From NCBI RefSeq assembly GCF_000215745.1, contig NC_015663.1:3534001-3598000 (forward strand): a stretch of 64,000 nucleotides of DNA, read 5' to 3'. Both the position numbers and the translations under genes were made by a program. This document shows positions 33,007-45,346 of this stretch, one piece after another (positions within the stretch are counted from its first letter, which is position 1; the number at the start of each line of letters is the position of its first letter). The notes under the pieces were generated by a model that searched no databases, was not told where the DNA came from, and was given only the letters and a program-made list of their open reading frames with translations. This stretch comes from Klebsiella aerogenes KCTC 2190. GTDB lineage: Bacteria > Pseudomonadota > Gammaproteobacteria > Enterobacterales > Enterobacteriaceae.

Positions 33007-33788
33007 TTTAACGTCCCCTGAGTTTTATCACGTGCAATTAACTGACTGGCGATGACCATCACCAGCGAAAGAACCAACAGAATCGTCGCCAGCGCGTTCA
33101 CTTCTGGCGAAACGCCGACCTTCACCATGGAGTAGATCTTCAGCGGCAGGATTTCATAACCCGGACCGGTGACAAACGAAGAGACCACCACGTCATCCAT
33201 CGACAGGGTAAAGCTCAACAGCCACCCGGCCGCTACCGCCGGCAGCGCCAGCGGCAGGATGATTTTGCGCAGAATGGTCATCTCGCTGGCGCCGAGATCT
33301 TTCGCCGCTTCCAGCATGCGCACATCAAAGCCTTTCAGGCGAGAGAACACTGTCACCACCACGAATGGCAGGCAGAAGGTGATATGCGAAAACAGCAGCG
33401 ACCAGAAACCCAATTGAATACCGATCAGCATAAACAGCACCAGCAGGGAGATAGCCATCACGATATCCGGGGACATCATCACGACGAATAGCATTCCGCT
33501 GACGAACGGCTTACCGCGAAAACGGTAGCGATACAGCGCCACGGCGGTGAGCGAGCCGATAAGCGTGGCGAAGGTTGCCGACAGCACCGCCATGGTCAGC
33601 GAGTGCTGGGCGGCCTGCAGCAGGCTATCGTTATTCATCAGCAGGCTATACCAGTCGGTGGTGAAGCCTTGCCAGTTAATACCAAAGCGTGAACGGTTAA
33701 ACGAGTTAACGATCAGAATAATAATAGGGATGTAGAGATACGCGTAAATGGCGGTCATAAAGCCGCCGCGCAGCAGCCGACCGATCAT
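33003..33788 (-). CDS. potC: Spermidine/putrescine ABC transporter permease PotC
   Basis: Inner-membrane subunit of the polyamine importer. 261 residues with six predicted membrane segments. The EAA loop, which contacts PotA, reads [17 protein letters not shown]. It overlaps potB and potD by 4 bases each, showing tight coupling. Confidence 0.97.
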   Translation of the reverse strand: MIGRLLRGGFMTAIYAYLYIPIIILIVNSFNRSRFGINWQGFTTDWYSLLMNNDSLLQAAQHSLTMAVLSATFATLIGSLTAVALYRYRFRGKPFVSGMLFVVMMSPDIVMAISLLVLFMLIGIQLGFWSLLFSHITFCLPFVVVTVFSRLKGFDVRMLEAAKDLGASEMTILRKIILPLALPAVAAGWLLSFTLSMDDVVVSSFVTGPGYEILPLKIYSMVKVGVSPEVNALATILLVLSLVMVIASQLIARDKTQGTLK

Positions 33789-34642
33789 TCCAGCTCCACC
33801 TTTTTATTCAGCAGACGCGCCGCGCGCCAGTAAATCAACAACATCAGCCCCATCACCAGCGTTAAGGTAATACTGGTCGCCGCGCCGAACGGCCAGTCGC
33901 GGATATTAAGGAACTGACTCTTGATAACGTTGCCGATCAGCAGGTTTTTGGCGCCGCCCATCAGGTCTGAGACGTAAAAGAGTCCCATTGCCGGCAGCAT
34001 CACCAGCAGACAGCCGGCGATAATTCCCGGCATGGTCAGTGGAATAATGATGCGGATAAAAGTCTGCAGCTTGCTGGCGCCGAGATCTTTTGCCGCCTCC
34101 AGCAGCGGGCGATCCAGTTTCTCAATGCTGGAGTAGAGCGGCATCACCATAAACGGAAGCAAAATATAGACCAGGCCGATAATCACTGCCGATGGCGTGT
34201 ACATAATGCGTACCGGCGTATCGATAACCCCCAACCACAGCAGGAACTCATTCAGATAGCCTTTGGTGCTGAGGAAAATCTTCAGCCCATAGATACGGAT
34301 CAGCGAGTTCGTCCAGAACGGGACGATCAGCAGGAACAGCAGCAGCGGGCGTACCTTTTGCGGCAAGCGCGCCAGGAACCACGCGAACGGGTAGCCCAAC
34401 GCCAGGCAGGCGAGGGTCGCCAGCAGCGCCATATTCAACGAGTGCAGCAGCACATCGTAATAGAGCGGATCCAGCAGCCGCGAGTAGTTATCCAGCGTGA
34501 AGACCATTTTGACGAAGTTCGCATCGTCGCGGGTCAGGAAGCTGGTGGCGATGATCATCAGGTTGGGCAAAAAAACGAACAGCACAAGCCAACCCACGAT
34601 AGTGGCGATCACCACATTCTGGAATTTACTGGTGTTCTTCAT
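33785..34642 (-). CDS. potB: Spermidine/putrescine ABC transporter permease PotB
   Basis: Inner-membrane partner of PotC. The start at [15 protein letters not shown] gives 285 residues; the ATG lies inside the end of potA, and one further in-frame ATG lies 4 codons upstream. Six membrane segments and the EAA loop [17 protein letters not shown]. Confidence 0.96.
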   Translation of the reverse strand: MKNTSKFQNVVIATIVGWLVLFVFLPNLMIIATSFLTRDDANFVKMVFTLDNYSRLLDPLYYDVLLHSLNMALLATLACLALGYPFAWFLARLPQKVRPLLLFLLIVPFWTNSLIRIYGLKIFLSTKGYLNEFLLWLGVIDTPVRIMYTPSAVIIGLVYILLPFMVMPLYSSIEKLDRPLLEAAKDLGASKLQTFIRIIIPLTMPGIIAGCLLVMLPAMGLFYVSDLMGGAKNLLIGNVIKSQFLNIRDWPFGAATSITLTLVMGLMLLIYWRAARLLNKKVELE

Positions 34643-35762
34643 CGGCCAGCACAACCTCCCAGCTTTCTACCCAGTTAATCGCCATTTTCTGGTCGAGCGA
34701 GTGGTCAAAGTCCGGATCGTCTTCATTGAAGAATTCGCTGACCATAACCATCTTGCCGTTTTCCAGCTCAACAACTGACTCAAGGGTCATCCCCTTGTAG
34801 TTGCGCTCGCGCACGTAGCCGATAAGGCCGTCAGCTTCGCTGCCGTGATGAATTTCATCCACGCGGAGATCTTCTGGCCGCAGCAGTACGTTCAGCTGTT
34901 GCCCTTTTTCAACGGCGAAATTGACGTAGATATTGCACTCGCGGCCTTCGACGCAGGCGCGTACGCGCTGTTCATCCAGACGTTCAATGACGGTCGCGTT
35001 GAAGATGTTGATTTCGCCAATAAAACTGGCGACGAACAGATTCTTCGGCTCTTCGTAGATTTCACGCGGAGTGCCGTCCTGCTCGATTTTGCCATCGCGC
35101 ATCACCACAATGCGGTCGGACATCGTCAGGGCTTCTTCCTGGTCATGGGTGACGAAAACAAAAGTGATGCCGAGCTTGCGCTGTAGCGCTTTGAGTTCGT
35201 TCTGCATCTGCTTACGCAGCTTGTAGTCGAGCGCCGAGAGGGATTCATCAAGCAACAGCAGACGCGGTTTGTTGACCACCGCCCGGGCGATGGCGACACG
35301 CTGCTGCTGGCCGCCGGAGAGTTGGTGGGGCTTACGCTGGGCAAACGCCTCCAGCTGTACCATTTTCAAAGCGTCCATCACCCGCGGGGTGATTTCTGCC
35401 GCCGGGGTTTTCTGCATCCGCAGGCCGAAGGCGACGTTTTCAAACACGGTCATGTGCGGGAAAAGCGCATAGCTTTGGAATACGGTATTGACGTGGCGGT
35501 TTTCCGCCGGAACATGGGTGATATCCTGGTCTTCAAGGTGGATACGTCCGACATCGACGCTTTCCAGACCAGCGATTAGACGAAGAACGGTTGTTTTACC
35601 GCAGCCAGAGGGGCCAAGCAGGGTGAGAAATTCACCATTATTGATGGTTAAGTTGAGATCGGAGATAACGGTCTTACCATCAAAGCTTTTGCGAATTCCC
35701 GCCAGTTGTACCAGCGGAGAAAGCGAACGCGGTTGTATATTCAATTTTTGACTCTGTCCCAT
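34626..35762 (-). CDS. potA: Spermidine/putrescine ABC transporter ATPase PotA
   Basis: ATPase that drives PotABCD. 378 residues, full length. Walker [10 protein letters not shown], signature LSGGQQQR, Walker [12 protein letters not shown] (with Glu-Ser), H-loop VTHDQEEA, and a C-terminal TOBE-type regulatory domain (about 300-370). First gene of the operon; a 254-base region divides it from divergent pepT. Confidence 0.98.
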   Translation of the reverse strand: MGQSQKLNIQPRSLSPLVQLAGIRKSFDGKTVISDLNLTINNGEFLTLLGPSGCGKTTVLRLIAGLESVDVGRIHLEDQDITHVPAENRHVNTVFQSYALFPHMTVFENVAFGLRMQKTPAAEITPRVMDALKMVQLEAFAQRKPHQLSGGQQQRVAIARAVVNKPRLLLLDESLSALDYKLRKQMQNELKALQRKLGITFVFVTHDQEEALTMSDRIVVMRDGKIEQDGTPREIYEEPKNLFVASFIGEINIFNATVIERLDEQRVRACVEGRECNIYVNFAVEKGQQLNVLLRPEDLRVDEIHHGSEADGLIGYVRERNYKGMTLESVVELENGKMVMVSEFFNEDDPDFDHSLDQKMAINWVESWEVVLADEEHQ

Positions 35763-36016
35763 GTAGACGCAACGGAAAAGGGATCGCTGCGGGGTTTGTG
35801 ATTAACCACCTTTGGGGTTGCACATAATTAATAAGGGCCAGCATTTTACGGCAAACGATTGTAATCGCCAATCATTGTTGTACCGCGGTGTACCACCTTT
35901 ACACATAATGCATGTAAATGTATTAAATTTTGGTTTACGGGCTAAAAATGACCTGACGCAATATTTGTCTTTTCGCCCTTATTGATAATGTTGTCACAAA
36001 AAAAGAGGGTGGCCAC

Positions 36017-37240
36017 ATGGATAAATTGCTTGAGCGTTTTCTGCAGTATGTTTCTTTAGATACGCAATCGAAGCCTGGCGTGCGTCAGGTTCCCAGTACC
36101 GAAGGGCAGTGGAAGCTGCTGCGTTTGCTGCAGAGCCAGTTGGAAGAGATGGGGCTGGTCAACGTGACGCTAAGTGAAAAGGGCACGGTGATGGGGACGC
36201 TGCCGGCCAACGTCGCAGGCGAAATCCCGGCCATCGGTTTTATTTCCCACGTTGATACCTCGCCGGATTTCAGCGGCAAGAACGTGAATCCGCAAATTGT
36301 CGAAAACTACCGCGGCGGCGATATCGCCCTCGGCATCGGCGATGAAGTGTTGTCGCCGGTGATGTTCCCGGTCCTGCATCAGCTGTTAGGCCAGACCCTG
36401 ATTACCACCGATGGTAAAACGCTGCTCGGCGCCGACGATAAAGCGGGCATCGCAGAGATCATGACGGCGCTGGCGACGCTGCAGGCGAAAAAGATCCCTC
36501 ACGGCGATATTCGCGTCGCCTTTACGCCGGATGAAGAAGTCGGCAAAGGCGCGAAGCACTTTGACGTCGCCGCGTTTGATGCCCGCTGGGCGTACACCGT
36601 GGATGGCGGCGGGGTCGGCGAACTGGAGTTTGAAAATTTCAATGCCGCCTCGGTGACCATCAAAATTGTTGGCAATAATGTGCATCCCGGCACGGCGAAA
36701 GGGGTGATGGTTAACGCTTTATCGCTGGCGGCGCGTATTCACGCCGAAGTGCCGGCCAGTGAGGCCCCGGAAACCACCGACGGTTATGAGGGTTTTTATC
36801 ACCTGACCAGCATCAAGGGCAGCGTCGACCGGGCGGAGATGCACTACATTTTGCGCGATTTCGATCGCAAGCAGTTTGAAGCGCGCAAACGCAAAATGAT
36901 GGAGATCGCCAAAAAGGTCGGTAAAGGGCTGCATCCGGATTGCTACATCGAACTGGTGATCGAAGATAGTTATTACAACATGCATGAGAAGGTGATTGCC
37001 CATCCGCATGTAGTGGACATCGCGCGTCAGGCGATGGTGGACTGCGATATCGAGCCGCAGATAAAGCCAATCCGTGGCGGTACGGACGGCGCCCAGCTCT
37101 CTTTCATGGGCTTACCGTGCCCGAACCTATTTACCGGCGGCTACAACTATCACGGTAAGCACGAGTTTGTCACTCTGGAGGGCATGGAGAAAGCCGTGCA
37201 GGTGATTGTGCGGATTGCGGAGCTGGCGGCAAAACGTTAA
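36017..37240 (+). CDS. pepT: Peptidase T (tripeptide aminopeptidase)
   Basis: Zinc-dependent M20B peptidase that removes N-terminal residues from tripeptides in the cytoplasm. 407 residues. Metal and catalytic residues in [37 protein letters not shown] and the C-terminal YHGKHEF. A good AGAGGGTGG ribosome binding site precedes the ATG. REP repeats and a REP-associated transposase follow. Confidence 0.98.
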   Translation: MDKLLERFLQYVSLDTQSKPGVRQVPSTEGQWKLLRLLQSQLEEMGLVNVTLSEKGTVMGTLPANVAGEIPAIGFISHVDTSPDFSGKNVNPQIVENYRGGDIALGIGDEVLSPVMFPVLHQLLGQTLITTDGKTLLGADDKAGIAEIMTALATLQAKKIPHGDIRVAFTPDEEVGKGAKHFDVAAFDARWAYTVDGGGVGELEFENFNAASVTIKIVGNNVHPGTAKGVMVNALSLAARIHAEVPASEAPETTDGYEGFYHLTSIKGSVDRAEMHYILRDFDRKQFEARKRKMMEIAKKVGKGLHPDCYIELVIEDSYYNMHEKVIAHPHVVDIARQAMVDCDIEPQIKPIRGGTDGAQLSFMGLPCPNLFTGGYNYHGKHEFVTLEGMEKAVQVIVRIAELAAKR

Positions 37241-37256
37241 ACCCAGATCCCGGTCC

Positions 37257-37290
37257 TGCAGGCCCGGTAAGGCGTGAGCCGCCACCGGGC
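37257..37290 (+). repeat. REP element upstream of the RAYT gene
   Basis: CTGCAGGCCCGGTAAGGCG...CGCCACCGGGC is an imperfect hairpin of the Klebsiella REP type (GCCCGGT/ACCGGGC ends). It lies between pepT and the transposase gene, so the transposase has REPs on both sides. Confidence 0.85.
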
Positions 37291-37329
37291 AAAAAGAGTC
37301 CATATAAGCTGAAGAGGAGGGAACCTCTG

Positions 37330-37821
37330 ATGTCAAATTATCGCCGTAGTTATATCCCCGGCGGCTGCTGGTTCTTCACCGTAAACCTGCAAAATCGGCA
37401 CAGCGATCTGCTGACACGACATATTGATCATCTTCGTGCCGCGATAGCCTGTGCTAAACGTAAAAGACCTTTCCAGATTAACAGTTGGGTTGTGTTACCT
37501 GAACATATGCACTGTATCTGGACGTTGCCGGAAGGCGATTCCGATTATTCTGGTCGTTGGCGGGAAATTAAAAAGTCTTTTACGCGTGCGTTAGCGCAAA
37601 ACCAGATCTGGCAGCCGCGTTTTTGGGAACATGCCATCCGTAATGATGAAGATTATCGGCGCCATATGGATTACGTTTATATCAATCCAGTGAAATATCG
37701 GCTTGTTGGATGCGTGAGGGATTGGCCATATTCAACGTTCCACCGCGATGTGAGGAAAGGGTTATATCCTGAAGATTGGGCTGGGGATACGGTCGAAATA
37801 GATGCCGGAGAGCGGCGGTAA
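37330..37821 (+). CDS. REP-associated tyrosine transposase (RAYT)
   Basis: Single-strand DNA transposase of the Y1/HUH IS200-like family that is domesticated in many enterobacteria and is thought to move or maintain REP repeats. 163 residues. The HUH motif is HMH at 59-61 (LPEHMHCIWTLP), and the catalytic tyrosine is in MDYVYINPVKYRLV (about 115-123). GGAGGG ribosome binding site. No terminal inverted repeats of a full insertion sequence are seen; REPs flank it instead. Confidence 0.88.
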   Translation: MSNYRRSYIPGGCWFFTVNLQNRHSDLLTRHIDHLRAAIACAKRKRPFQINSWVVLPEHMHCIWTLPEGDSDYSGRWREIKKSFTRALAQNQIWQPRFWEHAIRNDEDYRRHMDYVYINPVKYRLVGCVRDWPYSTFHRDVRKGLYPEDWAGDTVEIDAGERR

Positions 37822-37822
37822 T

Positions 37823-37857
37823 ATGCCGGATGGCGGCTACGCCTTATCCGGCCTACG
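37823..37857 (+). repeat. REP element of the E. coli type
   Basis: GCCGGATGGCGG...CTTATCCGGCCTAC is a classic REP (GCCGGATG...ATCCGGC) directly after the RAYT stop codon. Its arms differ from the five units that follow. Confidence 0.85.
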
Positions 37858-37871
37858 GTACCGATGCCATT

Positions 37872-38113
37872 TGTCGGCCCAGTAATCGTAGCGCCACCGG
37901 GCGGGGTATGGGTTGATGCCGTTTGTCGGCCCGGTAAGCGCAGTGCCACCGGGCAGGGTGTTGTTGATGCCGTTGTAGGCCCGGTAAGCGCAGCGCACCG
38001 GGCAGGGTGTGGGTTGATGTGGTTTGTAGGCCCGGTAAGCGTAGCGCCACCGGGCAGGATGTGGGTTGATGCCGTTTGTAGGCCCGGTAAGCGTAGCGCC
38101 ACCGGGCAGGGTG
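37872..38113 (+). repeat. Array of five direct REP units
   Basis: The core GGCCCGGTAAGCGTAGCGCC followed by ACCGGGC begins at about 37876, 37928, 37978, 38029 and 38081, a spacing of 50-52 bases. Each core is an imperfect palindrome (GCCCGGT/ACCGGGC) with a GTAG- or GTCG-type head, and units are joined by GGGTTGATGCCG. All five point the same way, unlike classical BIMEs with alternating units. It ends 6 bases before the roxA stop. Confidence 0.9.
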
Positions 38114-38118
38114 TCGAC

Positions 38119-39240
38119 TCAGTCCTCGAAGAACCAGTATCCGCTGTTGACCAGCGCCGCTAGCATGGCGAGGAAAGATGGGTCTTCCAGCGCATCGCCG
38201 AAATGTTCGGCGCGTAGCGACAGATGCGTTGCCAGGGCGTCAAGCGCCGGGCGGTGCGGAGAGTCGATTTTCTCGCCGTTGACGAACACTTCGCCATCGA
38301 TCCGCAGCACGCGAAGGCCGCCAAGGCGGGCGAGCTTATCGCCCTGCTGCAGCGCATCGTAAATTTCATCCGGCTGGTATGGCGGCTCCGGCGGCGCTAC
38401 GTCAAGCTCGTGGCGGGATTGGGTAATGAACTCACCAAACCACTGCTTAAAGTGTTCAGGTTGGTTAATCAGCCCCAGCATCATCTCACGCAGGCGATCC
38501 AGTTCAACCGGCAGAATATCGGCCGGATGGTCGCGGGATGGCACGTCCGGATCGGCATAGCGCTGGCTGCCCAACTCTCGTTGCAAAATATAGTCAGCAA
38601 AACCGCTGAACAGCTCGCGGGCATTCGGCGCACGATAGCCGACCGAATAGTTAAGCGAATTTTCCAGCGAATAGCCTTCATGTGGGAATCCTGGCGGAAT
38701 GTAGAGAATATCGCCAGGTTCCATCTCCTCATCGATGATGGCCTCGAATGGATCAACCTGTAGCAGATCGGGATGCGGGCAGTGCTGCTTCATCGGCACC
38801 TTTTCGCCCACGCGCCAGCGTCGGCGGCCGGTGCCCTGAATAATAAACACGTCGTATTGATCAAGGTGTGGACCCACACCGCCGCCGGGAACGGAGAAAG
38901 AGATCATCAGGTCATCGATACGCCAGTCCGGCAGGGCGCGGAAGGGATGCATCAATGCCGCCGTCGGCTCGTGCCAGTTGTTCACCGCTTGCACCAGCAG
39001 CGACCAGTTGTTCTCGCTAAGATGATCGTAGCTTTCAAATGGACCATGGCTGACCTGCCATTTTCCGTCCTGATGGCTCACCAGGCGGCTGTCGACCTCG
39101 CTCTCCATGGCCAGGCCGGCCAGTTCATCCGGGCTGATTGGGTCGATGAAATTGGCGAAGCCGCGCTTTAACACTACCGGGCGTTTTTGCCAGTAGCGTT
39201 CGATGAAGTCGGGCCAGTTAAGCGTTAATTGATAGTCCAT
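38119..39240 (-). CDS. roxA: Ribosomal protein L16 3-hydroxylase RoxA
   Basis: Iron and 2-oxoglutarate-dependent oxygenase (YcfD) that hydroxylates an arginine of ribosomal protein uL16. 373 residues. JmjC/cupin core with the iron ligands His125 and Asp127 in GPHLDQYDVF and a second His in PPGFPHEGYS (near 187). Its 3' end abuts the REP array. Confidence 0.96.
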   Translation of the reverse strand: MDYQLTLNWPDFIERYWQKRPVVLKRGFANFIDPISPDELAGLAMESEVDSRLVSHQDGKWQVSHGPFESYDHLSENNWSLLVQAVNNWHEPTAALMHPFRALPDWRIDDLMISFSVPGGGVGPHLDQYDVFIIQGTGRRRWRVGEKVPMKQHCPHPDLLQVDPFEAIIDEEMEPGDILYIPPGFPHEGYSLENSLNYSVGYRAPNARELFSGFADYILQRELGSQRYADPDVPSRDHPADILPVELDRLREMMLGLINQPEHFKQWFGEFITQSRHELDVAPPEPPYQPDEIYDALQQGDKLARLGGLRVLRIDGEVFVNGEKIDSPHRPALDALATHLSLRAEHFGDALEDPSFLAMLAALVNSGYWFFED

Positions 39241-39325
39241 ATTTATATTCCACAGCAGGTGTCTGTCTGGGATTATAACGGATGCGGCGCCGCGGCGATG
39301 CAGGCGCCGTTAAAAAACTGTTGCG

Positions 39326-40792
39326 TTAGCTCTCTTTATCATCAGGAAGCTGGCGGCCAAAGATAACTTCCATGCAGGCGCCGCCGAGCAGGCTGTCACC
39401 GGTCAGGATATCGCCGTCGTACTGTTCGACGATATCGCGGGCGACAGACAGGCCTACCCCCTGACCCGGACGCAACGTATCGGCGCGCTGGCCGCGATCG
39501 AACACCGCCGTGCGCTGGTTGCGGGGGATACCGGGGCCGTCGTCCTCCACCAGAATATGCAACTGGTTGTCGTTGGTCTGGCGTACCGAGACTTCGACAA
39601 ACTCCAGACAGTACTTGCAGGCGTTATCGAGAACGTTGCCCATCACTTCCATAAAGTCGTTCTGCTCGCCGACAAAGCTTATCTCCGGTGAAATATCCAG
39701 CGTGATGTTGACCCCTTTACGCTGGTAGACCTTATTTAAAGCAGAGGTCAGGCTATCCAGCAGCGGGGCGATGGGGTGCAGTTCCCGGCTGAGAAGCGCA
39801 TTGCCGCTGCGCATGCTGGCGCGGTGGAGATAGTAGCCGATTTGCTGCGAGATGCGGCTAATCTGCTCCAGCATTACCGGCTCAGCTTCGCTGACGCTGA
39901 TTTTCTCGCCGCGCAACGAGCGCAGGGTACTTTGCAGCACCGCCAGCGGCGTTTTCAGGCTGTGGGTTAAGTCAGTGAGGGTGGTTCGGTATTTGTCATA
40001 GCGGTCACGCTCGCTTTTCAGCAGGCGATTGAGGTTACTGACCAGGCCGGTAAGTTCACGAGTGGTGTGAGAATCGAGCCTCTCGCGATGATGTTCTTCC
40101 AGCTCGCGGACCTCTTTCGCCAGGGATTCGATAGGGCGTAAACTCCACCAGGCGGCAAGCCACAGCAGCGGAATGACCAGCAACAGGTTGGCCGCCAGCA
40201 CGTAAATAAACCAGCTCCACACCATGTAAGAGCGTTTTAGCTCCACCGGAATGGTGTCGACCACCACAATACTCAATTGCGGCATCGTCGCGGTGGCTGG
40301 ATAGAGATTAATCGCCACCGAGTGCGTCATCTCCGAGGAGTCGTCTTCCTCGCGGATGGCATCAAGCTGTTCGCGCATTTCATCATTATTGCGCAGCAGC
40401 AGACTACTGCTGCCAACATCGGCTTCTATTTCATGAAAGCCGTTGCTTTTCAGCCATTCAGGTTGGATCCGCTTCACCAGCCACGGGACGTCATGCTGCG
40501 CCCACAGCAGTTTACCTTTGGCGTCGTAAATCAGCGTCACCGTCGGGCTCTGCATGTTCAGGTGTTCGGGGATATCGACATCGATGTGGTTATTTTCCCA
40601 CTTCGCCAGCATGTAGAACAGGTTGCTCTCGCCGCGCAGCAGGCGGAAGGTGGTTTTATCAAAGCTCACGCTGTAGCCTACCAGCGCAACCATGCCGTAC
40701 GCCAACGACAGGATCAGTACCACGGCGGCGGTCGCCAGCAGAAAGCGGACGCGCAGAGAAAGCGGAAGAATATGTCGTAACACGCTTTTCAT
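39326..40792 (-). CDS. phoQ: Sensor histidine kinase PhoQ
   Basis: Inner-membrane sensor of low Mg2+, acidity and cationic peptides. 488 residues. Two membrane segments bracket a periplasmic domain with an acidic patch ([12 protein letters not shown]) that binds divalent cations. HAMP part, phospho-acceptor His in [14 protein letters not shown], then the ATPase domain with [17 protein letters not shown] and GVGLSVA. Its ATG overlaps the phoP stop as ATGA. Confidence 0.98.
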   Translation of the reverse strand: MKSVLRHILPLSLRVRFLLATAAVVLILSLAYGMVALVGYSVSFDKTTFRLLRGESNLFYMLAKWENNHIDVDIPEHLNMQSPTVTLIYDAKGKLLWAQHDVPWLVKRIQPEWLKSNGFHEIEADVGSSSLLLRNNDEMREQLDAIREEDDSSEMTHSVAINLYPATATMPQLSIVVVDTIPVELKRSYMVWSWFIYVLAANLLLVIPLLWLAAWWSLRPIESLAKEVRELEEHHRERLDSHTTRELTGLVSNLNRLLKSERDRYDKYRTTLTDLTHSLKTPLAVLQSTLRSLRGEKISVSEAEPVMLEQISRISQQIGYYLHRASMRSGNALLSRELHPIAPLLDSLTSALNKVYQRKGVNITLDISPEISFVGEQNDFMEVMGNVLDNACKYCLEFVEVSVRQTNDNQLHILVEDDGPGIPRNQRTAVFDRGQRADTLRPGQGVGLSVARDIVEQYDGDILTGDSLLGGACMEVIFGRQLPDDKES

Positions 40793-41463
40793 CCGCGCAG
40801 TTCGAATAAGTAGCCCTGGCCGCGCACGGTGGTGATCACGTCCTGCGGATATTGCGCCTGGATTTTCTTACGCAGCCGCCCCATCAGCACATCGATGGTG
40901 TGGCTTTCGCGGAGTTCGGCATCCGGGTAGAGCTGCAGCATTAGCGAATCTTTGCTCACCACTTTGCCGCGGTTACGGATCAGCGTTTCCATGATGGTGT
41001 ACTCAAAGGCGGTGAGCTTGATCGGCTGTTCATTGACCGACAACTCGCGGCGCGATAAATCCACCTGGAACGGCGGGATCGAGATAACCTGCGAGGCCAG
41101 GCCACTATTGCGACGCAGCAACGCCTGCATGCGGGCGGCGACCTCTTCGATATGGAAGGGTTTGGTGACGTAATCATCGGCGCCAGCGCTCAGCACCTCA
41201 ACTTTATCCTGCCAGCCTTCACGGGCGGTCAGCACCAGTACCGGTACCGATACGTCGTGACTGCGCCAGCGGCGGATTAGCGACAGACCGTCTTCATCCG
41301 GTAGGCCGAGGTCAACGATGGCGACATCCGGGATGTGCTCGCCCAGGTAGTAGTCTGCTTCCTTTGCATCTTCCGCAGCATCCACCTGATGCCCCAATTC
41401 CTGTAGCTGGACCTTGAGGTGATGGCGCAGCAGAGCATTATCCTCAACGACGAGTACGCGCAT
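40789..41463 (-). CDS. phoP: Response regulator PhoP
   Basis: OmpR-type regulator activated by PhoQ; controls Mg2+ uptake, lipid A modification and peptide resistance. Starting at [15 protein letters not shown] gives 224 residues; an in-frame ATG 6 codons earlier is not conserved. Phosphorylated Asp51 in [13 protein letters not shown], conserved Lys in VTKPFH, and a winged-helix domain with [16 protein letters not shown] PhoP box lies upstream, so the operon is autoregulated. Confidence 0.98.
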   Translation of the reverse strand: MRVLVVEDNALLRHHLKVQLQELGHQVDAAEDAKEADYYLGEHIPDVAIVDLGLPDEDGLSLIRRWRSHDVSVPVLVLTAREGWQDKVEVLSAGADDYVTKPFHIEEVAARMQALLRRNSGLASQVISIPPFQVDLSRRELSVNEQPIKLTAFEYTIMETLIRNRGKVVSKDSLMLQLYPDAELRESHTIDVLMGRLRKKIQAQYPQDVITTVRGQGYLFELRG

Positions 41464-41505
41464 GCCCATTCTCCATTTCATTTTCGATTTTAATAGTTTA
41501 ACGCC

Positions 41506-41511
41506 ATTATG
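41506..41511 (-). promoter_or_regulatory. -10 element of the phoPQ promoter
   Basis: CATAAT on the minus strand, 12 bases from the PhoP box, which is the usual spacing for PhoP-activated promoters. It gives a leader of roughly 40 bases. Confidence 0.6.
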
Positions 41512-41523
41512 TGGGGCTGGGGG

Positions 41524-41540
41524 TAAACATTATTTAAACC
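41524..41540 (-). promoter_or_regulatory. PhoP box
   Basis: GGTTTA-AATAA-TGTTTA on the minus strand is an exact match to the PhoP direct repeat (T/G)GTTTA-N5-(T/G)GTTTA. It explains positive autoregulation of phoPQ. Confidence 0.9.
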
Positions 41541-41583
41541 AGGCGGGAGAGCGCGTTTTTCTGCGTGGAAAGTGGGGGGTTGC

Positions 41584-41620
41584 CAGGTAGCATGCGCGAA
41601 GAGATTGCCCATGCTACCTG
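41584..41620. repeat. Inverted repeat between phoP and purB
   Basis: Perfect 11-bp arms CAGGTAGCATG/CATGCTACCTG separated by 15 bases, just past the purB stop. No T run follows in either direction. It may form the 3' hairpin of purB mRNA. Confidence 0.5.
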
Positions 41621-41631
41621 AGTCAGGCCGG

Positions 41632-43005
<1,374 letters not shown>

Positions 43006-43647
43006 TCATAACTCCGGGGTTAAATGAGCAAGAATTTGTTTTGCCTGGTTAACCAGACGATTGCGAGAAAACATGAGCTGCAGACGTCCGCCGCCAACCT
43101 GATGCCATAGCACGGCGGAACGAATGCCGGCGAGTAGGGTAGAGCGTACCTTCGCCTGAACCTGCGGGCTTTGCAGCACGGCAGGGGAACCTGTGACCTG
43201 AATGCGCGGCCCCAGCGGGCTGATGACGTCAACGTAAATGCCGGCCATCGCGCTGAGCAGCGTTTCAGATTGTAGATCAAAATGTTCTAACTGACGGCGC
43301 AGGCCGCCGATGCGGTTGCCGAGGGTATCCATCGCCCCTTTGCTGGCGGCGAGTTTACGTTCCAGCACCATCAGGCTTAATGTGTAGCGGGTGAGCTCCG
43401 CGTTGAGGCCCTGACGGCTGCTGGTATTCAGCACGCCGAGCAGAGTCTCAAGCCCGAGACGAAGATTGGCTTCACTCCCACCGAATACCGCCAGCGTTGA
43501 ATCCGGGTCGAGATCGATGATGCTGTTCAGCGAAACGTGCAGGGCGTCGCTGTCGCAATGCCCCTGATGCGCCAGTTGCTGAACCAGCCGCGCCGCCTGG
43601 CATACGCCCGCCAACGCCAGAGTGATGTCATAATAATTCTTCGCCAC
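43006..43647 (-). CDS. hflD: Lysogenization regulator HflD
   Basis: Membrane-associated all-helical protein that in E. coli binds phage lambda CII and lowers lysogeny. 213 residues. No enzyme motif; conserved start [22 protein letters not shown]. Between mnmA and purB in the same direction, probably one operon. Confidence 0.95.
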   Translation of the reverse strand: MAKNYYDITLALAGVCQAARLVQQLAHQGHCDSDALHVSLNSIIDLDPDSTLAVFGGSEANLRLGLETLLGVLNTSSRQGLNAELTRYTLSLMVLERKLAASKGAMDTLGNRIGGLRRQLEHFDLQSETLLSAMAGIYVDVISPLGPRIQVTGSPAVLQSPQVQAKVRSTLLAGIRSAVLWHQVGGGRLQLMFSRNRLVNQAKQILAHLTPEL

Positions 43648-43703
43648 GCTTACTCCTTGTAACCCGCCGGGCGTTAATCAGGCATCCGGCGGAAAATGGT
43701 CGA

Positions 43704-44810
43704 TCAAGACGCCAGCGGCAGACGCTGTTCGATAATTCCGCCGCCGAGACACACTTCGCCGCTATAGAAAACAGCCGACTGTCCCGGCGTCACGGCGGCG
43801 ACGGGTTCATCAAAGATAACCTCGATGCGGTCGTCATCCAGCGCCTTCACGGTGCAGGGGATGTCGGTCTGGCGGTAGCGGGTTTTCACCGTGCAGCGAA
43901 GGGTGCCCTGCAGCGGCTGACGATCGACCCAGTGTAACTGCTGGGCAATCAGGCCGACGGACATCAGACGCGGGTGATCGTGACCCTGGGCGACGATCAG
44001 CACGTTGTTTTCCACGTCTTTATCGACCACGTACCACGGATCTTCGCTACCTTCTTTGGTGCCGCCGATGCCAAGCCCTTTACGCTGGCCGAGGGTGTGA
44101 TACATCAGCCCCTGGTGTTCGCCGATCTCATCGCCGTCGACGGTGATGATTTTGCCTGGCTGCGCAGGCAGATAGCGGCCCAGGAAGTCGCGGAATTTAC
44201 GCTCGCCGATAAAGCAGATGCCGGTAGAGTCTTTTTTCTTCGCGGTGATAAGATCCAGCTCTTCGGCGATTTTACGCACCTGCGGCTTTTCCAGCTCACC
44301 GACCGGGAACAAACTTTGCGCGATTTGTTCGTGGCTGAGGGTGTAGAGGAAATAGCTCTGGTCTTTATTGCCGTCGAGCCCGCGCAACAGTTGGCTTTTG
44401 CCGTTGACATCGGCGCGGCGCACGTAGTGACCGGTGGCGATGTAGTCAGCGCCGAGGTCTTCTGCGGCGAACTCAAGGAAGGCTTTGAATTTGATCTCTT
44501 TGTTGCACAGGATATCCGGGTTCGGCGTACGGCCTGCTTTATACTCTTCGAGGAACAGCTCGAAGACGTTATCCCAGTATTCTGCGGCAAAGTTGACGGT
44601 ATGCAGTTCAATACCGAGCTTATCGCAGACGGCTTGCGCGTCGGCGAGGTCGGCAGCGGCGGTGCAGTATTCCTCACCGTCGTCTTCCTCCCAGTTCTTC
44701 ATGAACAGGCCTTCCACCTTATACCCTTGCTGTTGCAGAAGGTAGGCGGAAACAGAGGAATCGACGCCGCCGGACATGCCGACGATCACTTTTTTTGGAC
44801 TTTCTGACAT
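43704..44810 (-). CDS. mnmA: tRNA-specific 2-thiouridylase MnmA
   Basis: Puts sulfur on U34 of Lys, Glu and Gln tRNAs, taking it from the TusE relay. The start [11 protein letters not shown] gives 368 residues, as in E. coli. PP-loop GMSGGVDSS, catalytic cysteines in NPDILCNKE and STGICFIGE (about 102 and 199). Confidence 0.97.
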   Translation of the reverse strand: MSESPKKVIVGMSGGVDSSVSAYLLQQQGYKVEGLFMKNWEEDDGEEYCTAAADLADAQAVCDKLGIELHTVNFAAEYWDNVFELFLEEYKAGRTPNPDILCNKEIKFKAFLEFAAEDLGADYIATGHYVRRADVNGKSQLLRGLDGNKDQSYFLYTLSHEQIAQSLFPVGELEKPQVRKIAEELDLITAKKKDSTGICFIGERKFRDFLGRYLPAQPGKIITVDGDEIGEHQGLMYHTLGQRKGLGIGGTKEGSEDPWYVVDKDVENNVLIVAQGHDHPRLMSVGLIAQQLHWVDRQPLQGTLRCTVKTRYRQTDIPCTVKALDDDRIEVIFDEPVAAVTPGQSAVFYSGEVCLGGGIIEQRLPLAS

Positions 44811-44866
44811 TGGAATACTCACCACATTGAACTTCAAGGCGGCGTATTCTAGCACGCGTCAACCGT

Positions 44867-45325
44867 TCAGGCACCCCCTGTGAACGGCCAGTTAAATTCC
44901 GCAATCAGCGACAGCGGATGCCGCGGATCCTGCTGATAGCTGCGAATGCTTTCCGCCACCAGCGGCGAGCGCAAGTTTTTAGCGTTAAGAATTTCCTCAG
45001 CGCTGAGCCACAGACAGCGATCGATGTCGCTGTCGTGCGGTTCAGTAGCGCACGTATCGTTAAGCTCAATGGCAAACAGGAAGCGCAGGAACGGCGTATT
45101 ATCCGGGGCCTGCCACTGGTGCATGCGGATGAAGTGCTGCGGCGCGGCGCGAATACCGGTCTCTTCCCACAGTTCGCGTTCGGCGGCCTGCGCCAGGGTC
45201 TCATTGGCCTCAAGATGACCAGCTGGCTGGTTCCATAGCGCTTTGCCGTTAATCGTCTCTTCAACAATCAGGAATTTGCCTTTGGCGTGTACCACGCAGG
45301 CGACGGTGACGTGCGGTTTAAACAT
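44867..45325 (-). CDS. nudJ: Nudix phosphatase NudJ
   Basis: Nudix hydrolase acting on HMP-pyrophosphate and nucleoside di/triphosphates. 152 residues. The Nudix box lies at about 37-58 with the core RELWEETG. Located between rluE and mnmA as in E. coli. Confidence 0.95.
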   Translation of the reverse strand: MFKPHVTVACVVHAKGKFLIVEETINGKALWNQPAGHLEANETLAQAAERELWEETGIRAAPQHFIRMHQWQAPDNTPFLRFLFAIELNDTCATEPHDSDIDRCLWLSAEEILNAKNLRSPLVAESIRSYQQDPRHPLSLIAEFNWPFTGGA

Positions 45326-45346
45326 CGAGCTTCCTTATGAATGCGG

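Noticed and set aside
35940..36016. FNR box before pepT
   Set aside because: TTGATAATGTTGTC keeps only the first half of the consensus, so it does not support a site, although pepT is known to be anaerobically induced.
37872..38113. Evenly spaced repeats as a CRISPR array
   Set aside because: The units are palindromic REPs, the stretches between them are themselves repeated rather than unique spacers, and no cas gene is present.
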